Assembly (NCBI RefSeq): GCF_905147045.1
Contig: NC_065898.1
Span: forward strand, 8,990,001 to 9,054,000
From: Nymphalis io
Lineage: Eukaryota > Arthropoda > Insecta > Lepidoptera > Nymphalidae
DNA: 64,000 bases
Direction of reading: 5' to 3'
This document shows, piece after piece, positions 34,901-46,166 of the stretch. The notes under the pieces were generated by a model, which saw only the letters and a list, made by a program, of their open reading frames with translations, was not told where the DNA came from and ran no database searches. Positions within the stretch are counted from its first letter, which is position 1. Each line of letters opens with the position of its first letter. Made by a program: the position numbers and the translations under genes.

Positions 34901-37900
34901 CAGTTTATTACGCTAATAAACCTTTTTAATTAGATAAATTTAAATTGACATTTTAAAATCTTCAATAACTAAACAAAGTTCACTTACTAATATAATATAA
35001 TCAGTCTCTTCGTAGGATTGACATGAAAGTAACCCTACCCGCTTGGCCCAACCGGTAACCTACAAATTAAAACTAAATGGGCAACTATTTTCAAAAAAAA
35101 AAAAAAAATATATATATATATACAGTGAATTACTATTTAATAATCATAGAATAATAATAGACATCCAGCATACGCAGTTTTCGACTATACGTTTTTTAAT
35201 AATTTTCAAATATTTTAGTGAAAATGAAATTAAAAAGTTTTTTGTTTTACCTTGAAAACTTCTAACGCTTGGCGAGCCAGCCAACTGACGATGATTGGTC
35301 GGTCGCCGACGTACAGTACTGCATTCAAACATTTACAATTATGTCAATAGGTTACGGTTAAAAGTGGTATATCCGCTTTGGGCTACCTTCCCCTATATAT
35401 TACGTATTCCCTTTTGGCAATTCATTTTTAAGAAATAATAAAATTAAAAAAACTCTAAAAAAAATCCATTCCATGCCATTTAAGTCATATATTACAAAGT
35501 TTTCAGCTGCAAATCAATCATTACCCATGCCAAGCCAGAGCGCATCAAGTATGATAAGTCATATTGACGATGAAATTAATTCCACTGACAGCGATACCGA
35601 CCAAGAGGTAACATTTGCAGTCAATGTAAAATTGAATATGAAATTCATTCTTATAAAATAATAAACTTAAAAAAAATCTAAAAGAAATTTATATAATTAA
35701 CTTTTTTTACAGATGAATCTCGATTTTACTACAGCCACGATTAATTATAACCAAAACAATCGCGCAGAGGCGATAATTAATGGCCAAATAAGACGATTAT
35801 TGAACGACAAATCTATAATACGTAACCGTAGATTAGTTGTCAGCTATACTCCTATACCCGATAGGAACGTTCAGAATCTTAAACTGACATTCGATCAAGG
35901 AACGCAGACCGATCCTGTTCTCGATTATCCTTCAATTGTCAATTTAGAAGAACTGGAAACGGCATTAAAACGCTTGTACCAGCAGGTCCTAGTCTTGTTA
36001 TCTAATGTTGAAATAAATGAAAGTCGATCAATAATGGATAGGACATCTGAAGATCGAGGACTAGATGAGAATGAAGAGATTTTAGCAGTAGAAGAACCGA
36101 CCGTTGTTCTTCAAAATACGTCAAGTGTTGAGCTCGAAATGGATGAGATGGCTGGTGGCTTAAAAATACGTAGAGTATCAGCGCAGACTACTAACGCATG
36201 TTTGCCATTGTCGGTTAACAATGTTGATATGGTTTGTATGTTTATATATTATTCATGTGTATACATAAGTAGTTAAGTATATAAAATTTAATTACCTCTA
36301 AAGTTCGACGTAAACTTGACCTAATGATCCAAATCGACTTTAACATTAGCACAGAATATATAATGTATCTCTCTATTCTTTCACTGGCGTCCAATGGGTA
36401 AAAGTAATTTACTGAAAGAGACCAGGTACAGATCTAAAGTCTTTGTGCTTTCCGAGGCAAGGGTGTTAAAACTGCTAACTTCGGAAGTCCGAGCTGCTAC
36501 TGACAATTTCTTTAAAAAAATCCAGCAACATTATTATTGGTCCATCCGGGATCTTTATATATGTGCTTCCACAACTTAAAGGCTGCAAACATATTTATAT
36601 TACATAGGACTCATAATCAACTGAATTATAGAATTTCTATGGTCCTAATTTGATTTCAAAATTATTAAATAAAAACAAATTGCATTAGACTAAAGTTATT
36701 TTTTATTATGAATTACGATACAAAATATTTAATAAATTATTATATTCGATTATTTTAAAGACAGCAATTATATTTATTCTATGGTCTATTTTGTATGTGG
36801 CGCTGTAATGAGGTGCTGACTATATAATACCTTAATCACCTTTTTATAGGGAAAAGATCAATCAATAAATAAAAGCCATTATTGATTAATATAAATTCTA
36901 ACATAAATAAGTGAATAATGAAAAAAATTAACAACTACCTACTTATACTGACAGCGAAATCAATATAATTATTAAAGTATTTTTAATTCGTAGGTTTCAA
37001 TTGGAAACGGCAATGTCACCGTGCCTGCCAGACTAATGACAGAAATCGATTGGACTTCCCACACCTCAGCGACGAGACGATTGTTGCAAGCCGTCTTTCC
37101 TAGAAGGTAATTACTAATTCCGGTTAACATTTAAACAGAAATTAATCAAATGCATTATTTCTTACATTGTCCTTGTATTATGCTCCGTTTTAATTATTTT
37201 TAGTGAAATTAAAATATATTTAAAAAAATATATAGATTAATTAATAACGTATAAATAACCGAGATTAATATTTGAAAGCATTTTCCATTTAGATTAAGCC
37301 TAATAAAATATGGTACGTAAACGAATTGCCTCGGTGGTCAAGTTCGTTTAATCCGCTGCTGATCCCGACGTCCCAGGGTAGACAATGACTGACAAACTAG
37401 CAATGTACAGTTTTTTTAATCCGATCCTATACGGGGAAAAATATAACGATTTGAGACGATACTTAAGTCAATCGTCGATTTGCGATTACCTATCTACAGA
37501 ATAAATAAATGTACCTTGAGATGTAAAAACATTATTCGAAACAGATTATACATCAATTTAAAAAATGTCCCTAATAAACGAAGTTGATACTTATACACGT
37601 TTAAATATTCAAGATGTAGGATACTATTAGAGTCACTTGCCTAAAACTGAAATCTGCGGCACCAAATGTTAAAATAAAGGACTATGTCTTAATACATTAA
37701 GTATCTTTGAAAATATTAATAAAAATGATTAAATTAAAAATAAACCTTTATAGAATTCTAGCTACTCATTCCTTAACTGGAAAGCAGTCACCAGCGTTTG
37801 CGAATAAACCACCGAAAAAGCAATTGGACCCCAAATTAGTAGACGATATTGTCAACACCGTCGCTGAAAGGTGCAATGTTCCTAAAAGGATTGTTAGGTT

Positions 37901-38238
37901 GGTATTCATATTTTAATCCCATAAATTTCGTACCTTTTAACTTTTAAATTTTTAGATATTTTATTGAGAAAATAAAATATATTTGTATTATACCATCTAA
38001 CAAAAAATCAGATAACATAAAACTAATTATTAACAGTAATTAAGCAAATGACAAAATATGTTTTTGTAGTCCGGAGACTAAGTGTTAATAAAATTACAGG
38101 AGCTCCATTACGACGAAATGTTCGGACGAAGCAAAGTTATATAGAAATCGTCAACGGTACAGAAAAAAGCGCGAACAACAAAACCGAGAGAACGTCCCGC
38201 CATCTTCTGCGACATCGGACGAATCCACCACTGTTTGA
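31951..38238 (+). CDS. BEN-domain protein (insensitive/Elba-like), seven-exon intact gene model
   Basis: Exons by splice sites: 31951-32134, 33109-33221, 35485-35607, 35713-36231, 36994-37106, 37754-37897 and 38100-38238 (TGA 38236-38238). Phases agree at every junction, giving 444 aa without a stop. The N-terminus (MDQKLWLLAEWIDEPN, then KHEKDLHTGKVVLLRDKRNN) is conserved-looking but unknown to me. A coiled-coil-like segment (LEELETALKRLYQQVLVLL) lies in exon 4. Exons 5-7 form a C-terminal BEN domain: VPARLMTEIDWTSHTSATRR, ATHSLTGKQSPAFANKPPKK, LDPKLVDDIVNTVAERCNVP, ITTKCSDEAKLYRNRQ. BEN-solo proteins such as Drosophila insensitive bind DNA and repress or insulate transcription; that role here is by family only. 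The least certain point is exon 3, whose acceptor TTTAAG is weak; a further exon may lie in the 2.3-kb intron before it. Broken copies surround the gene. Confidence 0.82.
32380..32650. repeat. Dispersed repeat in BEN intron 1
   Basis: It contains CTGTCTGTTCGTCTGTTTGT and GCGTTGATAAAGGCCCACGA and resembles 17470-17660 in inverted orientation. It is possibly a non-autonomous Helitron-type repeat; I cannot prove the ends. Confidence 0.5.
33715..34060. repeat. Lepidopteran dispersed repeat in BEN intron 2
   Basis: It runs from GGAAGGCGGAGGAGCATATG through GGTAAGTGGTCACC and CGCCACCAACCTTGGGAAC to CCTACCACCAGTATT, a sequence I recall from many lepidopteran genomes. The last 90 bp match 20980-21070. 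The 78-codon frame over it is not a gene. Confidence 0.7.
34596..34643. repeat. Perfect 17-bp inverted repeat in BEN intron 2
   Basis: TTCTAGATATAGAATAA at 34596-34612 pairs exactly with 34627-34643; the loop is 14 bases. Confidence 0.85.
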
Positions 38239-38382
38239 GATTAAGGAGACAAAGATCTAAAATCAATTTTTACCATTTATTCAATTATATATTATTCAAT
38301 TGAAAATATGTAATTACTATTAAATAATATATATTTTATAGCTTTTTTTTGACCAAATAATGAATCAAGTATTTCTTAATAA
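38239..38382 (+). other. BEN gene 3' UTR and downstream DNA
   Basis: AT-rich sequence shared with the flank of pseudogene copies 1 and 3 (11060-11150, 46210-46300). A canonical AATAAA is not evident close to the stop; AATAAT and TAAATAATATAT are the nearest. Confidence 0.5.
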
Positions 38383-40308
38383 AATCTAAGAAACACAAGA
38401 AACAGTAATCGACTATCGACAAACTATATCGATTACTGTTTATCGATTCGATTTTGTTTAGGTTATAGTTCAAATAAGCTTCCGATAGCAATTGTCAGCA
38501 GCTATTCAAAATACCATTCTTTTCAATTGTCCTTTCCAGGTATAAAATATAAGGTTTTCGGCTAAACTCTTAATATTTCTATCTGTATCTTTTCAATCTA
38601 GTAAGTATATTAAAGTTGTACTAAATAATATAACTGATTGAGTCCAAACATACAAATTTCATTATTTAGTAATAATATTTTGTCTCAAAAAATTCATGTT
38701 TAATATAATATTTGCATAAAATCAATTAAGAAATTTGAACGTAAACATTTTTTATTAAAAAAAAATATTTAAGCGGGCGGCATAGCTGATACATTCATGA
38801 TTAGTTTATGTTATGTAGGTACGATAACCCACATAACATAATTTAGGATAGAATACTGTAAGTCTGTTCAGCTAGAGTTCCCATTACATTTTAGTCTATT
38901 TTTCAAATAATTTGCAAAAAAAATTAATGGGGTCTCATTACTTACCACTCTTTTTTAATCCCTGTACATATTTCTATATTTAAACATAGTGAATTAAATC
39001 TTTTCACGGTCTAGTAAATCACTAATATAACATCTAATTTAAATAAATTTGTTTGCTTTATAATAAATACAAATTATATAAATAAATATTAAGTCATCTC
39101 GCATGAGTACATATAAAATTTGCGAGGCGAAAAGGTTTTCTACGGAAAGGATAACGGAACTTTGAAATCGAATCAATATAAGTGTAGCAGTACGCATAGC
39201 AACAAGAATACACACGCCACGCATGCCTCATTATACAACGTCATCGTTTGAAACAATGAATAGTTCTGAAAAGACGTAGTATGACGTAATGTCAAGCTCT
39301 TAAAAGAGCTATTTTATATTCATATAATAATCTTCGCTTCAATTGGCTTCACTTCTTCAACGAAAACAACTCAACTTGCTGACTTCTTGAAACACGTCTT
39401 ACTCCAGCGCTTAATTCCCCACTACCGACGATGCGCGGCTGATTTTACAAATAATCGTTTTACAGCGGCGTCGCGTTCAGTCAGTTCGAGCGGCGCAAAC
39501 AGTTATTAATTTTATAATAAACCAAACATTTTAGGTCTGTCCTAAATACATATGAAAGTAAAAAATAAAATATAAAATAATATGAGGAAATAGTTGAGGA
39601 TCTCCTTAGCTATTTTCAAGATGCTTAAATAAATAAATAATATTTTAAATAACATTAAACACTATATAAATAAATAAATTCTCACCGATATTGCCAATTT
39701 AGTGCCTCAGTTACTCTTGCAAGAATGTCACTTAAACCTAGATAGGTAATGTTATGTACATATATAGTTATATGGGCGCTGGACCGTGCTGCCATCTGGT
39801 TTCATTGTAAGTAATAAATTAAACCAAATTTTTATATATATTTGTAAAGCGCTATCTAATTCAGAACTTAAACAACACAGGAAATATTATTAACAACTTT
39901 TTGCTATAAAGTGAATAAAAAGTGGAATAATAAATTATAATTCATAATTTAAAGAACTTTCTCATTAAAATAATTTTGGTATGATCAATGAATTAAGCAA
40001 GTCACTAACATTTTGTACTTACGGTGTTAACACTATGATTTCCTTATAGATTATTATAAGTAACGAATTAAATTAAATAAGATTTAATAGATATTTTGGG
40101 TATGTTTTATGATTATCTAATATTGTTTTAATAATTTTGAAATGTAAATATGATTTATTTTTGTCACGACTGTGTAAACTCGATATTTCCGGTGCATGTT
40201 TTTATTATAGTAAGTAATAAATAATTAAGCTAATTGAAATATATTTCGACTTTTAATTAAGATTAAAAATAATTTAATATTGTTTTTATAATTATAAAAC
40301 GTTAATAT
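38383..40308 (+). repeat. Left arm of a 1.9-kb inverted repeat
   Basis: Matches 58478-60275 in reverse orientation with high identity by eye; small differences cluster near 39240-39300 against 59500-59570. Landmarks are GCGGCGTCGCGTTCAGTCAG (39472) and TCGATATTTCCGGTGCATG (40179). The interior has no coding frame that I trust; the 61-codon frame at 39039-39224 and its mirror at 59586-59768 reflect the repeat. Confidence 0.9.
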
Positions 40309-40739
40309 TAATTATATTTGTAATAAAGTACATATGGTATTTTTATTGCTAAAAATAAACATGTCGTAATTTAGTTATTTAAAAAGTAAGGATTTGCTGG
40401 CTGCTGGCATTCTTTTGACGATTGTTGTACTGAGTAGTTGATCAAAAATATAATTAAGTTCATTTATATCATATTGTTTCATTATTATGGATCCTGGGGA
40501 TAATTCTGGCGAGTCGCTGACATACGCTATCACTCTACGTAGATGGACGAAAATTTGCAACCCGATTAAAAAATCAACTCGCTCGAGGGGCTGTTTCTTA
40601 ACCAGCAGACGATCCCATTGTTTCGAAATCAGGTAAATAAGCTGGCTTTACTTTCGGCTCCTTTCTGTTATTTTCTTTTGTTTCATATTGAATGAAATTT
40701 TGTTTCACAGCGGCTTAAGGTACCAAGAACTTGCATTTA
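40309..40739 (+). other. Unique AT-rich DNA around a candidate exon
   Basis: Apart from the 40487-40632 frame, the right end (40633-40739) matches 57730-57960, where a SINE has inserted into the copy. Confidence 0.45.
40487..40632 (+). other. Candidate first coding exon of an unidentified gene
   Basis: An ATG opens a frame MDPGDNSGESLTYAITLRRW continuing to SRRSHCFEIR, ending at a GTAAAT donor at 40633. The stretch is GC-richer than its flanks. The copy near 57690-57733 shares the donor side but not the coding part. No downstream exon is identified before the gypsy element, so this may be a stranded exon or chance. Confidence 0.3.
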
Positions 40740-41280
40740 TAAAAAATAATGTTTTTTAGCCTTCAGGTTTCCTATCTTCTTTCTTTGTCCAGTACCCTAA
40801 AAGGGATCATAAAAATTAGGACTAAGTTATTGATTATCTTTGAAACAATTAATGTTTAAGCACTTTACTGCTGTATTATTTTAGACTTATCTTATACATT
40901 TTCTGGACAATAAGAAGTCTTTAAAATCCTAATATCATGAATAAAATGTATTAAAGTTGTAAAATGTTACTATTTCTAAAATATATTTTTTTCATCTTCA
41001 ATCGCTTTTGTTAGTTTAAGGAGATAATCTTAAAACAGGGTTAGGAGGTTTTAAACATTATTAAATAAAATTAAGATTTTGTAATTGAATGAAAACTTAT
41101 CTTACCAATCGGATACCTATCGATTCCTTATTATTATTATCCACATATTTAACCCAGTAATCTTCATACACAATACAACTACTCATGTTGTCTTTGAAGA
41201 GGGTTGCTACGTTTTCTTACATGTAGGTAGATACGTTTATTTTGATAAATTAAATTACGTCAAAACGTAAATTAACATAC
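40740..41280. repeat. Block L segment
   Basis: Matches 4525-4880 (CCAGTACCCTAAAAGGG, CTTAAAACAGGGTTAGGAGG). From about 41110 the sequence is unassigned. Confidence 0.65.
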
Positions 41281-41441
41281 TTTTTTGACATCATAAAATA
41301 ATGTAATAATAATATGAATGTTGAGTTATTATACGTGTATAATATGTGTGTATGTCAGTATTAATAAACTACCCCACAAGCTCATTCGTTTGTCTCCGTT
41401 ACCATGGCAACGATACTATAAATACCGACCCGAGCAGCTAC

Positions 41442-41640
41442 TGGTCATTAAATTGACAGTCATGCGAGAATGACAAAATTAATATGCAGTAGTATAACTA
41501 GTGGTCATTAAATTGACAGTCATGCATGAATGACAAAATTAATAAGCAGTAGTATAGCTACTGGTCATTAAATTGACAGTCATGAAAGAATGACAAAGTT
41601 AATATGCAGTAGTATTAATAAACAGTGGTATATAGCCACG
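41442..41640 (+). repeat. Three tandem repeats of about 60 bp in the gypsy leader
   Basis: GGTCATTAAATTGACAGTCA begins at about 41443, 41503 and 41563, each followed by GAATGACAAA and ATGCAGTAGTAT; a partial fourth unit follows. They lie between the 5' LTR remnant and Gag. Confidence 0.9.
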
Positions 41641-41721
41641 GTCAATAAGTTGACATATCATCAGACGTCAAACATAGTTAACAATTATAGTTAAAATACA
41701 TTTATCAGTTTCAGGTTCTAA

Positions 41722-42746
41722 ATGATGAGCTCTCAATTAACATTGGATAAATTTGATTGTGAAGGAGAGCCTACTTCGGTAGGGGCAAGATGGGAGCGCT
41801 GGAAGAGGACACTGCTTATTTATCTCGATGCTGCTGGTATCGAGACGAATGAAAAGAAACGAGCGTCCTTACTACATTTTGGAGGAATTGAGCTACAAGA
41901 AATATTTTATAACATACCAGGAGCAAATTTTTCACCAGATGATGGAGTTGATGTTTTTGAAGTGGCTATAGCTAAACTTGATACATTCTTTCTACCAAAA
42001 CAAAGTAAGGTGTATGAACGTCATATTTTCCGATTAATAAAGCAGGAAACAAATGAGAAATTTGAAATTTTTTTGGTACGGCTGAGAAAACAAGTCGATA
42101 AGTGTCAGTTTAAAGATAAAGAAGACCAAATAATTGATCAAATAACCGAAAAATGTTCCTCAAAAGAGCTCAGGAAGAAAATACTACAAAATGGAGATAC
42201 ATTCTCATTAACAAACATAATAGCCGAAGCGAATACTCTTCAGGCTGTGCTGTCTCAACCATTAAGGAGGATACCTATACCACTTGAAGAAAAGGTTGAG
42301 AGGAAAATTCAGGAACTCATAGAGAGAGACATTATTGAAGAGGTTCAAAGGTCTTCGAGATGGGTATCTCCAATAGTGCCGGTCTTCAAAACTACTGGAG
42401 AAATTAGGCTTTGCGTAGACATGAGACGGGCTACTAAAACCATATTACGTGAAAATCATCCATTACCCACTATGGACAAACGGCTTCCGAAAATGAAAAA
42501 TGCAAAATACTTTTCAAAACTGGACATTAAAGACGCTTTTCATCAAATTGAACTCCATCCTATTTCTAGACATATAACTGCCTTCATAACAACTAAAGGT
42601 CTTTTTAGATATAAGCGACTAATGTTTGGGATCTCGAGTGCTCCGGAAATTTTTCAAAAGACCTTAGAACGAATATTATTAAGGTGTGAAGGTGTAATTA
42701 ATTTCGTTGATGACATATATGTATATGGAAAGATTATAGAAAGTTA
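41722..42746 (+). pseudogene. Gag capsid fused to RT by deletion
   Basis: The frame starts MMSSQLTLDKFDCEGEP, with the capsid region WERWKRTLLIYLDAAGIE. At about codon 180 (NTLQAV, then LSQPLRRIPIPLEEKVE) it passes into RT. RT motifs are CVDMRRAT, YFSKLDIKDAFHQIEL (first catalytic D), LMFGISSAPEIFQ and NFVDDIYVYG (DD pair). The zinc knuckles, protease and the first part of RT are missing. The frame breaks near 42746. A gag-RT fusion of this kind arises by deletion; no in-frame coding benefit is implied. Confidence 0.88.
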
Positions 42747-43600
42747 TGGAGACTCTCAGACAAAATAATGTGGTTCTTAGAAAAGACAAATGTGTCTTCA
42801 GAGAACAAAACGTACAATTTCTAGGACATGAACTGTCCTACAAAGGAGTTAAACCTTTAGACAAATATATATCAATTCAATGGAGAATGAACACAGGTGA
42901 GCTTCAGAGCTTCTTGGGATTAATAAACTACGTTGGTAAATGGATTCCAAACTTGGCGACAACTACGGAACCGCTGAAAATGCTACTGAGAAACAAACAA
43001 AATAAAACCACAGAAATCACCACTTTATGGTGAACCAAACAGGAATATGCGTTTAACAAACTAAAAATGGCATTGTCCGACATTCCCACCTTAGGATATT
43101 ATGACGTCAATGACCGAACTGTAGTCATAGCAGATGCCAGTCCAGTAGGACTGGGATCTGCTATTAGTTCAAATTAACGATCACGGACCATGAATTATAG
43201 CATATGGTCATCGGACTTTAACTGATTGCGAGAGAAGATATTGTTAAACAAAAAAGAAGCCTTAGCTTTGGTCTTGCCCAGACCAGTCGAACATTTTTAT
43301 GTATTTTTATTTGGGAAAGAGTGAGCTAGTGACGGATCATAAACCACTAGAGGTTATATTTGGCCCTAAATCCAAACCATGTGCAAGAATAGAAAGATGA
43401 TTATTACGCCTTCAAGCGTATAGATTCAAAGTAGTTTATAAACCCGCAAAAGAAAACATTGCAGATTGCTTATCAATATTATACAAATCGGAAAAACTAC
43501 CACAATACGTTTCAGAAAGCTATATACATCAAGTTGTCGAAACTAGCCGACCAATTGCGCTATCCTTCAAAAAAATTTCAGAGGCATCAAAACAGGACGA
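42747..43600 (+). pseudogene. RT connection and RNase H remnant
   Basis: VQFLGHELSYKGVKP and LQSFLGLINYVGKW continue the RT. A TGA stands at 43031-43033, then ADASPVGLGSAIS and TDHKPLEVIFG mark RNase H in changing frames with several stops. Confidence 0.8.
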
Positions 43601-44168
43601 AGAAATTTTGAAAGTAAGAGAAGGCCTGTATAATAATAATTGGGAAGAAGTAAAAAATTACAAAATATTTCAAAGTAAACTATGTTTTTATGAAGATATT
43701 TTAAGAGGGACAAGGATCGTAATTCCAAAGAAACTGCGAAGTAAAGTATTGGAAGATGCTCATGAAGGACACCCGGGAAAAGTTTCCATGAAGGCGTGGC
43801 TAAGGTCCAAAGTATGGTAGCCTGGTATGACAAGGAAACGGAAAACTTAGTAAAATGCTGCAAGGGGTGCACATTAGTCTCAACTCCCAATCCTCCTAAC
43901 CCCTTAAAAAGAAGAGCATTACCAAGTGAACCCTGGGTAGATACATGTATCGATTTGCTAGGGCCCCTACCAAGCAACGATTATATATTTTTAATCGTAG
44001 ATTATTTCAGCCGGTATAAGGAAGTAAAGATTCGTCGCAAAATAACAAGTATGGACATAATACGAATACTTGAGGAAATTTTTAGTAGATTAGGGAATCC
44101 AATAACAATAACAGCTGATAATGGACGACAATTTTGTAGTGATGATTTTAAAAAAAAATGTTCTGAAT
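43601..44168 (+). pseudogene. Integrase remnant
   Basis: The H-H-C-C zinc-binding part is visible as DAHEGHPGKVSMKAWLRSKV and CCKGC in two frames. Then come the core pieces DLLGPLPSNDYIFLIVDYFS (first catalytic D) and TITADNGRQF (second D). The glutamate part and the C-terminus are missing, because LTR-like sequence begins at about 44168. Confidence 0.85.
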
Positions 44169-44330
44169 AAACTACCATACAAGCTCATTCGTTTGTCTCC
44201 GTTACCATGGCAACGATACTATATAAATACCGAACCGAGCAGAGAGAAGTCAGTCGTTGTTGGACCGTGGATGGAAGCACTACTACGTGACTATACAAGA
44301 ACAACGTATTATACAATACGATAATAAATT

Positions 44331-44522
44331 AGATATAGTCGATATAAAGTCGTCGAAATGTAAATGGAACTGTGTCTGTTTGGTTCTTACGCTTTATACA
44401 TGATATTTCGTATTAAGCTGAAACCCCAAGGAAGGACATAGGCTGTACTATACAATATTTATATCTAATATTATAATAAATTTATTTAACTGTGACCAGG
44501 CTTATGGATATTAAGATTTATA
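44331..44522. other. Unassigned DNA between gypsy remnant and SINE
   Basis: Short AT-rich stretch. Its right end (CTGTGACCAGGCTTATGGATATT) belongs to block W, shared with 50160-50190. Confidence 0.45.
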
Positions 44523-44837
44523 CCGTAACCGTAACAGCCTGTGAATGTCCCACTGCTGGGCTAAAGGCCTCCTCTCCTCTTTTTGATGAGAAGGTTTGGA
44601 GCTTATTCCACCACGCTGCTCCAATGCGGGTTGGTAGAATTCACATGTGGCAGAATTTCAGTGAAATTAGACACATGCAGGTTTCCTCACGATGTTTTCC
44701 TTCACCGTAAAGCACGAGATGAATTATAATCACAAATTAAGCACATGAAAATTCAGTGGTGCTTGCCCGGGTTTGAACCCACGATCATCGGTTAAGATTC
44801 ACGCGTTCTTACCACTGGGCCATCTCGGCTTTTTTAT
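44523..44837 (-). mobile_element. Metulj-type SINE, full length, with target-site duplication
   Basis: Flanked by AAGATTTATA at 44513-44522 and 44838-44847. The empty site is at 50184-50200. The tRNA-like head (GCCGAGATGGCCCAGTGGTA on the minus strand) and B box are intact. Confidence 0.92.
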
Positions 44838-45114
44838 AAGATTTATAAAATGTCGTATATTTTACGAATATTATAAAACAGTAAGAAGATCGTACATCGA
44901 TATCGAGATCGTATATCGAATGATCGTGTCGTAGTATACATTTTTGAAGTATTTATTTTTCGACAGAAACAATCTCAAATTATTCAATACGGTTTTTTTC
45001 AATCTTTACTATATTCTCGTGTATAAAATATATAAATAGGCTACCTATGTTTAATATATACCTACCGAGGTACTAGTTAGTATTTGCGTACTTCAAAAAT
45101 TTGTATAAATTTAC
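44838..45114 (+). repeat. Block W
   Basis: Matches 50190-50455 nearly base for base (GATCGTACATCGATATCGAG, CGACAGAAACAATCTC). Its right end switches to the inverted flank block. A partial copy lies at 45600-45755. Confidence 0.75.
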
Positions 45115-45540
45115 AGCTCCTGGAGCTGCACAACAACCCCCGTCAAGGTAATTACGAAAATATTTGTAAGTGATAACTTCTTATTATAGATAGATAACAA
45201 ATCTGAATAAGGATTAATTTTAATTTATAACGTTTAAATTTTAACAGTCGAAAGAAGATCTATTGGCGTCGCCACGCAGGTAACGATATAACTAAAATGG
45301 TTTCTTTTGAACTAAGGATACCTAAGTACCCGACATTTGTCTCCCAATAAATATCAAACAAAAGATTTCGTTACACATGAGACAGTACGCAACCGATGCA
45401 TTTCTCAAATGTTTTAGATCAAATAATAACTGAAGTAAAATATTATTAGAATATTATAACGATACTATTACTGACTGAACTATACTATATTTATAACTTA
45501 TATACACCCCTTGGATACACGGGCGAAAATTTGTAAAAAA
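45115..45540 (-). repeat. Inverted copy of the BEN 5' flank block with orphan-exon remnant
   Basis: Reverse complement of about 2927-3345. On the plus strand 45115-45147 is the 3' half of the orphan exon (LLELHNNPRQ) with its GTAATT donor retained. Confidence 0.8.
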
Positions 45541-45755
45541 TGATTTAAAAATTTTCAAGCGAGCCACCTAGCTTAATTTAGGTGAATCATATAAGTGAAT
45601 GACCTGTACATATTCTCTAAACCTAAATTTATTTAACTATGATCAACCTTATAGTTATTAAAATTTATTAAATCTTGTACTTTTTATGAATATAATAAAT
45701 TGTAAGAAGATCGTAGATCGATATCGAGATCGCACCTTAGTATACATTTTCGTCA
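45541..45755 (+). repeat. Partial block W
   Basis: 45610-45755 resembles 44480-44950 with internal losses and leads straight into the BEN pseudogene exon at 45756. Confidence 0.55.
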
Positions 45756-46166
45756 TCAGCGTTTGCGAATAAACCACCGAAAAAGCAATTGGACCCCAAA
45801 TTAATAAATTATTAGTAGACGATATTGTCAACATCGTCGCTGAAAGGTGCAATGTTCCTAAAAGGATTGTTAGGTTGGTATTCATATTTTAATCCCATAA
45901 CTTTTGTACCCTTAAACTTTTTAATGTTTAGATATTTTATTAAGAAAATAAAATATATTTGTATTATACCATCTAACAAAAAATCAGATAACATAAAACT
46001 AATTATTAACAGTAATTAAGCAAATGACAAAATATGTTTTTGTAGTCCGGAGACTAAGTGTTAATAAAATTACAGGAGCTCCATTACGACGAAATGTTCG
46101 GACGAAGCAAAGTTATATAGAAATCGTCAACGGTTTAGAAAAAAGCACGAACAACAAAACCGATAG
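45756..46166 (+). pseudogene. BEN pseudogene copy 3: partial exon 6 and exon 7
   Basis: 45756-45873 matches exon 6 from SPAFANKPPKKQ onward; its first third and its acceptor are replaced by block W sequence, and about 11 bases are inserted after the PKL codons (AATAAATTATT). Exon 7 begins at 46076 after ATTACAG, reads SSITTKCSDEAKLYRNRQRF and hits TAG at 46164-46166. The intron between them matches the intact gene closely. Confidence 0.85.

Larger units (their letters stand above)
41360..44330 (+). mobile_element. Decayed Ty3/gypsy retrotransposon with internal deletion
   Basis: LTR remnants flank the body: CACAAGCTCATTCGTTTGTC to TACTATAAATACCGA occurs at 41391-41450 and, slightly diverged, at 44178-44236. 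The order inside is Gag, RT, RNase H, integrase. A deletion fuses Gag directly to RT, removing nucleocapsid and protease. Outer LTR ends and target duplication are not resolved. The element cannot be autonomous. Confidence 0.85.
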
